Positions 1 to 7,002 of a stretch of DNA of 13,353 nucleotides are shown here, piece after piece. The position numbers and the translations under genes are program-made. Each line of letters begins with the position of its first letter. Position 1 is the first letter of the stretch. Source of the stretch: Cellvibrionaceae bacterium (GTDB taxonomy: Bacteria > Pseudomonadota > Gammaproteobacteria > Pseudomonadales > Cellvibrionaceae); assembly GCA_021151615.1 (NCBI GenBank), contig JAGKXA010000115.1, positions 1 to 13,353 of the forward strand. The letters run 5' to 3'. The notes under the pieces were generated by a model, which saw nothing but the letters and a program-made list of their open reading frames with translations, was not told the DNA's origin and did not search any database.

Positions 1-630
1 GTGGCGATGACCGGCAACGCCGTATGCTTTGAAACTATCGCTGATTTCCATCAGCAGGTTATCGATCTTGGCCTGGCGACCGGCACCGCTGGCGCCGCTG
101 GCCGCGTTGGAAATCAAACGGGTTGGATCGACCAGATTGTTTTCAATCAGCGGCAGAAAGCCCAATTGGGTTGCGGTTGGATAACAACCAGGGCAAGCCA
201 CCAGCTTGGCGGTACGAATCTTTTCGCGATTAACCTCCGGCAGCCCATAAACGGCTTGTGCCACAAGACCAGGTGCGCCGTGGGTTTGGTTGTACCACTT
301 CTCCCACAGGGGAACATCGCGAATACGGAAGTCAGCCGACAAATCCACAATACGTGCCTTGGTATTCATCAGTGCGCCCATCATGTTTTGCGCCACACCG
401 TGAGGGGTCGCGAAGAACACCACATCGCACTGACCCAATACCGCGACATCCGGCTCAGTGAAAGCCAGGTCGATATGTCCGCGCAGGCTCGGGTACATGT
501 CCGCTACTTTTACGCCAGCTTCGGCGCGCGAGGTAATTACAGTCACTTCTACCTGTGGATGCTTGGCCAACAGGCGCAATAACTCCACGCCGGTATAACC
601 TGTTCCGCCAACGATGGCTGCTTTAATCAC
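1..630 (-). CDS. argC: N-acetyl-gamma-glutamyl-phosphate reductase (partial, 3' end outside window)
   Basis: ArgC reduces N-acetylglutamyl-5-phosphate to the semialdehyde with NADPH, the third step of arginine synthesis, in the cytosol. The visible 210 codons start with the dinucleotide-binding motif VGGTGYTG (about residues 7-14). They also contain the ATPHGVA segment and the family signature ACPGCYPTA, in which the catalytic cysteine is Cys149. The family is normally about 345 residues, so roughly 135 C-terminal residues lie beyond position 1. The start is GTG at 630, chosen because GGAGG sits six bases upstream and the Rossmann motif begins almost at once. The gene is divergent from the clc-hemJ-thiE-hemL run. 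No ArgR operator could be recognised upstream. The assignment is firm. Confidence 0.96.
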   Translation of the reverse strand, partial: MIKAAIVGGTGYTGVELLRLLAKHPQVEVTVITSRAEAGVKVADMYPSLRGHIDLAFTEPDVAVLGQCDVVFFATPHGVAQNMMGALMNTKARIVDLSADFRIRDVPLWEKWYNQTHGAPGLVAQAVYGLPEVNREKIRTAKLVACPGCYPTATQLGFLPLIENNLVDPTRLISNAASGASGAGRQAKIDNLLMEISDSFKAYGVAGHRH

Positions 631-713
631 CTCAAACCTCCAGATCAACTAGTCGTTACAATGTAGTCGCACAATGCCGGGACACAGGATTCGCCAATTG
701 CTATGCTGGCGCC

Positions 714-730
714 TGTCGCCGCTGGCGACA
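714..730. repeat. Perfect 7-bp inverted repeat in the argC/clc divergent region
   Basis: TGTCGCC, a three-base loop (GCT) and GGCGACA form a perfect hairpin in the 231-base gap between argC and clc. Neither flank has a T tract, so it does not look like an intrinsic terminator in either direction. It could be an operator or a leader hairpin for argC or clc transcripts, but I recognise no known regulator site. I see no convincing sigma70 promoter in the rest of 631-861. Confidence 0.4.
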
Positions 731-861
731 AAGAAAAGACGGCTATCATAAGAGGCTTGCCGGCAAATCGAAAGCAAAAGCTGCCGCTACGACTGATTTA
801 AGAGCGGGCGATTTAACATCAAGCTATGTAATAACAGGCTTTTAAATATCAGGAAGGCTCA

Positions 862-2613
862 GTGTCCGACCCCGCAGCAAGCAGCCCACAAAAATACCTG
901 AAGCGCCGGGCAGAATCCCTGCGCGATAGACTGGCCGGGAGCGATTCCCTACCCCATTTAACCCTGCTAGGTTTGCTCACTGGCATTATTGCTGGTGCGA
1001 TAATTGTATTGTTTCGCTGGGCGGTAGAACTTCCCTTGGGTTACTTTCTGCCTGGCAGCTTTGAAAACTTCGAGGCACTCGGCAGCCTCGTCCACTTTGC
1101 ACTGCCCATTACTGGCGCAGTCATTCTGGGGCTGATTCTACAGTGCGTAGATAAGCGTCATCACGCCACCAGCATCGGCCATGTGATGGATCGCTTGCAA
1201 AACCACCAGGGGCGTATGCCGCCTGGCAACTTTGCCAATCAATTTTTCGGTGGTGCCGCCTGCTTGCTGACCGGGCAATCGGTCGGGCGCGAGGGGCCAG
1301 CTGTCCACCTGGGTGCAGGCACCGGAAGCCTGCTGGGGCAATGGCTGAAACTGCCCGCCAACTCCTTAAGGCCATTAGCGGGCTGCGGTGTTGCCGCTGC
1401 GATTGCGGCTTGCTTCAACACACCGATGGCCGGAGTGATCTTTGCCATGGAAGTGGTATTGATGGAATACACCATTGTGGGCTTTATCCCGGTAACACTC
1501 GCAGCAGTTGCAGGCGCCACTATGACTCGCCTCGCCTTCGGCCCGGAAATCGCGTTTATAAACGCTCAATCCGTCATGGGCGATTTACGTGAACTGCCAC
1601 TGATGGGTGTGGTTGGCTTGGCAGTAGCCGTATTTGCAGCGGCTTACATAAGCCTTCACGGCAGCGTCTGCCGTTGGGCATTGAATCGCCCTATAGCCCT
1701 ACGTTTTTCGTTGGCAGGATTATTTACCGGCACTTGTGCGCTATGGATTCCACAGATTATGGGCGTCGGTTACGACACTATCAGCAGTGCGTTAGCGGGC
1801 GAAATAGGTTTCTGGTTGCTATTGGCAATTGCTATCACCAAGCTCTTTGCAACTTCCATTAGCCTCGGCGTGGGCATGCCCGGCGGCGTAGTGGGCCCCT
1901 TATTGTTTATCGGTGCCTGTGTTGGCGGTGCGGTGGGTAGTTTGGCGCAAATGATCATGCCAGACTCCGCCAGCGCCATTGGCTTTTATGTGATCCTCGG
2001 TATGGGCGCCATGATGGGCGCCACCCTCAATGCGCCACTAGCGGCCATGATGGCTATTCTGGAGCTTACCTACAACCCGAATATTATTTTCCCCAGCATG
2101 CTGGTGGTGATTGCTGCCTGCCTGTGCACCCGCTGGGTGTTCCGTTGCGATGGCCTATTCCAGCATGTGCTACGAATCCAGGGGAAATTCCGCAGTGCAG
2201 AAGCGATGGAACAATTGCTCAGCCGCACCGGTGTACGCGGGTTAATGGATCGACATCTGGCAGAAACACCCACCAGGATTGTCCCCAGCGCTGCAGAACA
2301 ATTATTAAGTCATCACCCGCACTGGATTTTATTGCGCGACAATCAGCAACTCTTGCAACCCGCTGACCTGGCAACACATCTACAAACATTATCTGCCAAC
2401 AGCAATTCACAAATTACCGAAATTAATCTGCTGGAAATTCCCGCGCGGAGGTATGATTTAGCGCGCATTTCCGCCGATGCCAATTTGTATGAAGCGCTGG
2501 AATTGATGAACCGCCAGCAGATAGATGTGCTTTGGGTGGAATCTATCGATAATGCCCATCAACCACTGGGGATTATCAGCCGCGAGAAAATTGATAACTA
2601 CTATCGAATATAA
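862..2613 (+). CDS. CLC-family chloride channel/transporter with degenerate C-terminal CBS region
   Basis: This is an inner-membrane protein of the voltage-gated chloride channel (CLC) family that moves chloride, with or without proton exchange. The core spans about residues 32-430 with many hydrophobic helices. GREGP (142-146) carries the gating glutamate Glu144, and FNTPMAG (185-191) leads into AMEV (195-198). The usual GxFxP motif reads GVVGP (342-346), and the GSGIP motif is not recognisable: residues 103-107 read TSIGH. The position equivalent to the E. coli proton glutamate (Glu203) appears to be Val198, as in CLC channels. The C-terminal 150 residues are soluble, and about 535-583 look like half of a CBS pair. 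The GTG start at 862 has AGGAAGG just upstream. It is the first gene of a run with hemJ, thiE and hemL, with only 19 bases before hemJ. Whether it is a channel or an antiporter is inference. Confidence 0.93.
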   Translation: MSDPAASSPQKYLKRRAESLRDRLAGSDSLPHLTLLGLLTGIIAGAIIVLFRWAVELPLGYFLPGSFENFEALGSLVHFALPITGAVILGLILQCVDKRHHATSIGHVMDRLQNHQGRMPPGNFANQFFGGAACLLTGQSVGREGPAVHLGAGTGSLLGQWLKLPANSLRPLAGCGVAAAIAACFNTPMAGVIFAMEVVLMEYTIVGFIPVTLAAVAGATMTRLAFGPEIAFINAQSVMGDLRELPLMGVVGLAVAVFAAAYISLHGSVCRWALNRPIALRFSLAGLFTGTCALWIPQIMGVGYDTISSALAGEIGFWLLLAIAITKLFATSISLGVGMPGGVVGPLLFIGACVGGAVGSLAQMIMPDSASAIGFYVILGMGAMMGATLNAPLAAMMAILELTYNPNIIFPSMLVVIAACLCTRWVFRCDGLFQHVLRIQGKFRSAEAMEQLLSRTGVRGLMDRHLAETPTRIVPSAAEQLLSHHPHWILLRDNQQLLQPADLATHLQTLSANSNSQITEINLLEIPARRYDLARISADANLYEALELMNRQQIDVLWVESIDNAHQPLGIISREKIDNYYRI

Positions 2614-2632
2614 ATCAAGTTGGATTTACTCA

Positions 2633-3058
2633 ATGCTCTGGATAAAAGCCTTCCACATTATTGCCGTGATCACCTGGATGGCCGCGCTCTTTTATTTGCC
2701 GCGCCTGTTTGTCTATCACGTGATGAGCGAAGACGACATCAGCCGCGAACGATTTAAAATTATGGAGCGCAAACTGCTGCGCGGTATCGCCAATCCATCA
2801 ATGATTGCCGTGTTTGTATTCGGTATATGGATGAGCTGGCTAGGCTGGGAATATTATTCAACCCAAATCTGGTATTGGTGCAAAATTGCCCTTGTATCTT
2901 TGATGGCAGCTTACCATCACACCTGTGTGGTGTACTGGAAGCAACTGCACGATGATCGCTGCACCAAAAGCCATAGGTTTTTTCGCATATTCAACGAGCT
3001 GCCAGTATTTTTATTATTTGGCATTGTGATTCTGGTGGTCGTTAAACCTTTTCAATAG
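2633..3058 (+). CDS. hemJ: HemJ-type protoporphyrinogen IX oxidase
   Basis: HemJ is a heme-b-containing inner-membrane protein that oxidises protoporphyrinogen IX to protoporphyrin IX, the penultimate step of heme synthesis. The 141 residues match the usual length of about 142. Visible family marks are the N-terminal block LWIKAFHII with His8, then FYLPRLFVYH (20-29), a WxxxK-like block with Lys84, the HH pair at 95-96, and the ending FNELPVFLL...VVVKPF. About four membrane helices are seen. The open frame extends upstream into clc, but the ATG at 2633 matches the family N-terminus. The Shine-Dalgarno site is weak. It lies 19 bases after clc and 8 bases before thiE, so cotranscription is likely. 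Placement beside hemL fits a role in heme supply. Confidence 0.93.
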   Translation: MLWIKAFHIIAVITWMAALFYLPRLFVYHVMSEDDISRERFKIMERKLLRGIANPSMIAVFVFGIWMSWLGWEYYSTQIWYWCKIALVSLMAAYHHTCVVYWKQLHDDRCTKSHRFFRIFNELPVFLLFGIVILVVVKPFQ

Positions 3059-3066
3059 AGCGCACT

Positions 3067-3678
3067 ATGAGCATTCTCTACGCGATTACCGACTCACAAC
3101 TTCTGCCCGGCAATAGATTATTTACTGCCGTGGAAAGCGCATTGCAAGGTGGCTGCAAGTGGATTCAGTATCGCGATAAATCCGGCGATTCAACCAAGCG
3201 TGCGCAAGAGGCGCAACAACTGGTCGCGCTCTGCAACCAATATCACGCTGCGCTCATTGTAAATGATGATGTACAACTTGCGCTTACAGTAAATGCCCAC
3301 GGTGTACATCTGGGGCAAGAAGATGGTAGCCCACAAGCTGCACGCCAATTACTCGGAGACGACGCAATTATTGGTGTAACTTGCCACGATTCACTCGAAT
3401 TGGCGCAGCAAGCGATTAATGAAGGGGCCAGCTATATCGCTTTCGGGCGCTTTTTTCCCTCACACACCAAACCCAACGCACGCCCGGCAAAATTTACCTT
3501 AATCAGCGAAGCAAAAACAAAATTCCCCAATGTTCCTGTGGTAGTGATTGGCGGAATTACATTGGATAATGCCCATATATTATTGGATGCAGGTGCCGAC
3601 AAAATTGCAGTATGTCACGAACTCTTTTCGGCAGACGACATTAAACAAGTCGCAAAAAAATTTATCGATTGCAAATAA
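3067..3678 (+). CDS. thiE: Thiamine-phosphate synthase
   Basis: ThiE joins HMP pyrophosphate and thiazole phosphate to form thiamine phosphate, in the cytosol. The 203 residues fit the family length for a TIM-barrel enzyme. Motifs in order are QYRDK (34-38, pyrimidine pyrophosphate binding), VNDD (65-68) and GVHLGQED (79-86) with metal-binding acidic residues, a phosphate loop FFPSHTK (129-135, where many homologues have FPTxTK), and VIGGIT (160-165). The start ATG at 3067 follows the hemJ stop by 8 bases with only a weak purine stretch, suggesting translational coupling. It is followed by hemL after 12 bases; a thiE-hemL pair is common in Pseudomonas-like bacteria. No TPP riboswitch was recognised upstream of the run. 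Confidence 0.97.
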   Translation: MSILYAITDSQLLPGNRLFTAVESALQGGCKWIQYRDKSGDSTKRAQEAQQLVALCNQYHAALIVNDDVQLALTVNAHGVHLGQEDGSPQAARQLLGDDAIIGVTCHDSLELAQQAINEGASYIAFGRFFPSHTKPNARPAKFTLISEAKTKFPNVPVVVIGGITLDNAHILLDAGADKIAVCHELFSADDIKQVAKKFIDCK

Positions 3679-3690
3679 TCAGGATTAATT

Positions 3691-4971
3691 ATGAGTCGTT
3701 CAGAAGAATTATTTTTACAAGCCCAAAAACATATTCCCGGTGGCGTTAACTCACCGGTGCGCGCCTTTAAAGCCGTCGGTGGCACACCGATATTTTTTGA
3801 AAAAGCGCTGGGCGCCTATGTGTGGGATGCAGATAGCAAACGCTATATCGACTACGTACAAAGCTGGGGTCCCATGGTGTTAGGCCACGCACATCCGGAC
3901 GTAATTACCGCGGTAATTGAAGCAGCCAAACACGGTTTGAGTTTTGGTGCACCTACCGAGCGCGAAACCACCCTCGCGGAAAAACTCTGCGCATTGATGC
4001 CCGGCATGGACATGGTGCGCTTTGTCAGCTCTGGCACCGAGGCCACTATGAGCGCGATTCGCTTAGCGCGCGCCTTCACCAAACGCGACAAAATTATTAA
4101 GTTCGAAGGCTGCTATCACGGCCATTCGGATTCACTGCTAATTAAAGCCGGTTCCGGTGCATTAACCCTCGGCGTGCCCAGCTCGCCTGGTGTACCAGCA
4201 GTATTGGCCGATCACACCCTCACTCTCGATTACAACAATGCTGAGCAAGTGCGCGAATGCTTTGCCAAACTCGGCGAGCAAATTGCCTGCATTATTGTTG
4301 AACCTGTTGTCGGCAATATGAATTGTGTTCCACCAGTGCCGGGCTTTTTGGAATGCCTGCGCGAAGTCTGCGATCAATACGGCAGCGTCTTGATTCTGGA
4401 TGAAGTCATGACCGGCTTTCGCGTCAGCCACACAGGTGCGCAGGGTTATTACAACATCAAGGCTGACATCACCACCCTTGGCAAAGTGATTGGCGGTGGC
4501 ATGCCGGTAGGTGCATTCGGTGGACGCCGCGATATTATGCAAATGATCGCACCTTCCGGCCCTGTGTATCAGGCAGGTACCTTATCGGGCAATCCGGTGG
4601 CCATGGCCGCCGGCTTAAAAACACTGGAATTGCTCGAGCAACCAGGCTTTTATAAAAACCTCAGCCATCGTACTACCCAACTCGTTGAAGGTTTGCAAAC
4701 ACTTGCCGATGAAGCGGGCATTCCCTTCACCACCAATCACGTGGGCAGTATGTTCGGCTTCTTCTTTACCAGCGAGAAAAAAGTCACCAATTTCAAACAA
4801 GTCATGGCCTGCGACATTCCTCGCTTCAATAAATTTTTCCACGGAATGCTGGAGCGCGGTGTCTATTTAGCGCCAGCATCTTACGAAGCCGGATTTATGT
4901 CAGCGGCCCACACAGATCAGGACATTGCCGATACACTCAGCGCCGCCAAAGCGGTGTTTGCCAGCTTGTAA
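3691..4971 (+). CDS. hemL: Glutamate-1-semialdehyde 2,1-aminomutase
   Basis: HemL is a PLP enzyme that converts glutamate-1-semialdehyde to 5-aminolevulinate, the committed tetrapyrrole precursor in the C5 pathway. At 426 residues it has the full family length. Visible marks are the N-terminal HIPGGVNSPVRAF (14-26), SSGTEA (113-118) for cofactor phosphate binding, LDEVMTGFR (236-244) with the pyridine-nitrogen aspartate Asp237, and TTLGKVIGGGMP (261-272) with the Schiff-base lysine Lys265. The ATG start has AGGA six bases upstream. It is the last gene of the clc-hemJ-thiE-hemL run and ends 16 bases before a strong terminator. Together with hemJ it indicates that tetrapyrrole synthesis is encoded next to the heme-A and oxidase genes that converge on it. 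Confidence 0.98.
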   Translation: MSRSEELFLQAQKHIPGGVNSPVRAFKAVGGTPIFFEKALGAYVWDADSKRYIDYVQSWGPMVLGHAHPDVITAVIEAAKHGLSFGAPTERETTLAEKLCALMPGMDMVRFVSSGTEATMSAIRLARAFTKRDKIIKFEGCYHGHSDSLLIKAGSGALTLGVPSSPGVPAVLADHTLTLDYNNAEQVRECFAKLGEQIACIIVEPVVGNMNCVPPVPGFLECLREVCDQYGSVLILDEVMTGFRVSHTGAQGYYNIKADITTLGKVIGGGMPVGAFGGRRDIMQMIAPSGPVYQAGTLSGNPVAMAAGLKTLELLEQPGFYKNLSHRTTQLVEGLQTLADEAGIPFTTNHVGSMFGFFFTSEKKVTNFKQVMACDIPRFNKFFHGMLERGVYLAPASYEAGFMSAAHTDQDIADTLSAAKAVFASL

Positions 4972-4987
4972 TTCGCTTGGTGCTATT

Positions 4988-5036
4988 GGCAATAAAAAAA
5001 ACGGGCATGAAATTTCACGCCCGTTTTTTTATTGCC
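4988..5036. terminator. Bidirectional intrinsic terminator between hemL and the Yip1 gene
   Basis: The core stem ACGGGC (5001-5006) pairs with GCCCGT (5019-5024). The inner arms TGAAA/TTTCA also pair, leaving one A-C mismatch. An A8 run precedes the core and a T7 run follows it, so each strand has a GC stem followed by a U tract. Outer arms GGCAAT (4988-4993) and ATTGCC (5031-5036) extend the inverted repeat to 49 bases with one unpaired A. It lies between convergent genes and should stop both. Confidence 0.93.
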
Positions 5037-5057
5037 GCGAATAACTTTGTTGATTTG

Positions 5058-5657
5058 TCACGAGGTATAAGCAGGGCCAAATCCAAAGCTCCAAATCAGC
5101 ACGGTAATTGCCATAATCGATACAAACATCACCAGGCCGATAGTTAGAATGGAGCTGGAATAAATGAAGCCTTCATCCTCCGGAATTTTCATAAAAATCG
5201 GAATGCCCATATACAGCAAATACACGGTATAAAAAATTGCTGCTATGCCCACCAGCATGGTGAGAATTACATTGGGGTAAAGCGCACAAAGCCCTGCCAC
5301 AAACAGCGGAGTCGCTGTGTAAGCTGCAAATACAATACAGCGCGCAAGGCCAGGTGCTGAATCATAGGTGCGCGACATCCAGTTAATAAATCCGCCGATA
5401 ACGGCAATACCGGCGAGCATCGCCAAATACATAAGCACGCTCATAATCGCTGCACTGGATTCGGTCAGCATTACCGGATCACCTTTGCCAATTGTCCAGC
5501 CCACTTTGGTGGTGCCAATAAACATGGAGACAGGGGGAATTAGCGCGAGTAAAAGTACATGAGCAAAATAAAGATGCGAAACACTTTCCTGGGTATCACG
5601 AATTTCCTCCCACTCGCGATGAGGATGAGTAAAGAGTCCAGCAACATGCGAAATCAT
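5058..5657 (-). CDS. Yip1-family multi-pass inner-membrane protein, function unknown
   Basis: This 199-residue membrane protein resembles the bacterial Yip1-domain family. The N-terminus is soluble and carries the short block FTHPHREWEEIRD (9-21), typical of these proteins, followed by about five hydrophobic segments near residues 29-47, 68-92, 105-125, 128-150 and 168-193. A charged loop, KIPEDEGF, lies near 157-164. The ATG at 5657 has GGAGG six bases upstream, a strong ribosome site. It stands alone, between the shared terminator and a 240-base gap before the SCO gene, and is probably its own transcription unit. Its biochemical role is not known to me, and nothing in the neighbourhood assigns one. 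Confidence 0.85.
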   Translation of the reverse strand: MISHVAGLFTHPHREWEEIRDTQESVSHLYFAHVLLLALIPPVSMFIGTTKVGWTIGKGDPVMLTESSAAIMSVLMYLAMLAGIAVIGGFINWMSRTYDSAPGLARCIVFAAYTATPLFVAGLCALYPNVILTMLVGIAAIFYTVYLLYMGIPIFMKIPEDEGFIYSSSILTIGLVMFVSIMAITVLIWSFGFGPAYTS

Positions 5658-5776
5658 ATCCTGCCTCCGGCTACATCAATTAAAGAGAGTTGTGCACTCT
5701 GCAAGGCAATACTGCCACCCTGTAGAAAAACACTGTCATTATTCTAAAAAGCACCTGCAGCAATTATGTACCCATA

Positions 5777-5792
5777 GTGATAGATGAATCAC
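5777..5792. repeat. Short inverted repeat in the gap upstream of the Yip1 gene
   Basis: GTGAT and ATCAC are separated by six bases, about 120 bases upstream of the Yip1 gene start. On the minus strand this gives TGTGA and TCAC half-sites eight bases apart, two more than a CRP site, so I do not call a CRP operator. The rest of 5658-5897 shows no gene, and neither a clear promoter for the Yip1 gene nor a strong terminator for the SCO gene is visible. Confidence 0.25.
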
Positions 5793-5897
5793 ATTGGAAA
5801 AATATCTGTGTATCAGTATAGGGCGCGAGAATCCGGACTTCATGCACCCTATTAGAACAATTGAAATTCAAAACCTATGGCGCGATAACCAGCAACG

Positions 5898-6566
5898 CTA
5901 AAACACTTTTTGCAGATCTGACCACAGCAGTTCAGCAGACTCCACATTGGCTGCTGAGCCGGCATAACGCCCTTGCGGATCCACCAGAAATAGCCGGGTG
6001 GAATGGTTTACCTGGTACAGGTCACCGGCGGTTGCGGGCATAGCCGCACCAGGCGGAATGCTAACGAGGTTACGATTAATAATGACTGATCGATCATAAG
6101 CAGCACCAAAAAAACGCGCCATACTTGCAATCGCGGGATTGTCCCCGCGCAAACCAATAATCAGGGGATGAAAAAAGCTCACGTACTGCGCAAGCCGTTC
6201 TGCACTGTCGCGTTCGGGGTCGACACTTACAAAAACTACTTGTAAGGGTTTTCCCTCCTGCTGGGAGAGCTTCAATAACTTCGCCAACTTTTGTAATTCC
6301 AAAGGGCAAAAATCCGGGCAAGAAGTAAAACCAAAAAAAACCAGGCTCCAGTGATGCAAAAATTTCTCCCGTGCGAACGCATCACCATTGGCTGTGCGCA
6401 ACAAAACCGGCGGCATGGGCTTGGGCTCCGGAAGCAATTGCACTGTTGCCAGGGTTAAAGGCTTGGGTGACAGTGCCGCCAATAAATGGGTTGCACTGAA
6501 TACCCCTGCGAGCAAGCACATCAGCGCTACCAGCACCCAAACCAACCTGGTGGCATTAATCGTCAT
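5898..6566 (-). CDS. SCO1/SenC copper chaperone for cytochrome oxidase
   Basis: SCO proteins are membrane-anchored, thioredoxin-fold proteins facing the periplasm that deliver copper to, or reduce, the CuA site of oxidase subunit II. The 222 residues begin with one anchor helix (about 7-32). The copper motif CPDFC has Cys83 and Cys87, preceded by FFGFTS, and the third ligand is His188 in VNHSTRLFLVDP. SVDPERD (114-120) is also typical. The start ATG at 6566 lies inside the PCu(A)C gene, overlapping it by 11 bases, so translation is probably coupled. This is the last gene of the oxidase assembly run. I see no strong intrinsic terminator after it. Confidence 0.95.
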   Translation of the reverse strand: MTINATRLVWVLVALMCLLAGVFSATHLLAALSPKPLTLATVQLLPEPKPMPPVLLRTANGDAFAREKFLHHWSLVFFGFTSCPDFCPLELQKLAKLLKLSQQEGKPLQVVFVSVDPERDSAERLAQYVSFFHPLIIGLRGDNPAIASMARFFGAAYDRSVIINRNLVSIPPGAAMPATAGDLYQVNHSTRLFLVDPQGRYAGSAANVESAELLWSDLQKVF

Positions 6567-7002
6567 TGGATTTCACCAGCACTTGAATAACTTGTTGCTG
6601 CCCGTCAGAGAAATACAACTGCAGTTCAACCTGCTCGCCCGGTAGCAATGGTTTGCGCGCTTGTAGCAGCATAATATGCAAGCCGCCGGGTGCAAGTGTC
6701 ACCTCTCCGTTTGCAGGCACAACCAATTGATCGAGATGCTCCATAATCGCTCTATCATTTTCATGGCGAGTACGATGCAACATCAACTCTGCACAACAAT
6801 TTGCACTTAAGGATTGAATAACAACCGGAACATCGCTGTTGTTATACAGCTGCATATAAGCGGCATTAGCTCTGGCACCCGGCGGCGCCAATTTGACCCA
6901 GGCATTTTCTATACGCAATTCTGCACCCACGCCTGGGCTAAAGATACCAGTACAAACACCAAGCAAGCTAAGGCACCAGCATTTGAATATTCCAGTAGGC
7001 AT
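6556..7002 (-). CDS. PCu(A)C-type periplasmic copper chaperone
   Basis: PCu(A)C proteins bind Cu(I) in the periplasm and pass it to SCO or directly to the CuA centre of subunit II. The 148 residues start with a signal peptide (about 1-27, with GVGA before the likely cleavage site). The copper motif H-X10-M-X21-H-X-M is exact here: His76, Met87, His109 and Met111, with the typical APGGLHIML block around the last pair. The ATG at 7002 has GGTGGA five bases upstream. The gene overlaps the end of cyoE by 35 bases and the start of the SCO gene by 11, so all three are likely made from one message. Two N-terminal cysteines (8 and 10) lie inside the signal peptide and are probably not functional. Confidence 0.94.
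   Translation of the reverse strand: MPTGIFKCWCLSLLGVCTGIFSPGVGAELRIENAWVKLAPPGARANAAYMQLYNNSDVPVVIQSLSANCCAELMLHRTRHENDRAIMEHLDQLVVPANGEVTLAPGGLHIMLLQARKPLLPGEQVELQLYFSDGQQQVIQVLVKSNDD

Noticed and set aside
1..582. A 193-codon open frame on the plus strand
   Set aside because: It is antisense to argC, whose motifs (VGGTGYTG, ACPGCYPTA) are clear on the minus strand; the plus-strand translation shows no recognisable domain.
2525..2632. Upstream extension of hemJ into clc
   Set aside because: The family N-terminus begins at the ATG at 2633 (LWIKAFHII); the extra 36 codons are only the clc sequence in another frame.
4162..4542. A 126-codon open frame on the minus strand inside hemL
   Set aside because: It is a shadow of hemL, which is full length with all catalytic residues; the antisense product shows no family features.
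5775..5794. Possible CRP/Vfr site around TGTGA...TCAC
   Set aside because: The half-sites are eight bases apart instead of six, and one half is incomplete.
5794..5822. Plus-strand promoter-like pair TTGGAA and TATAGG with 17-base spacing
   Set aside because: No plus-strand gene follows; the downstream DNA codes for SCO on the minus strand. Such matches are expected by chance.
6556..7002. PCu(A)C protein as a lipoprotein (LLGVC near residue 17)
   Set aside because: The residue before the cysteine is valine, not the small residue a lipobox needs; a normal signal peptide fits better.
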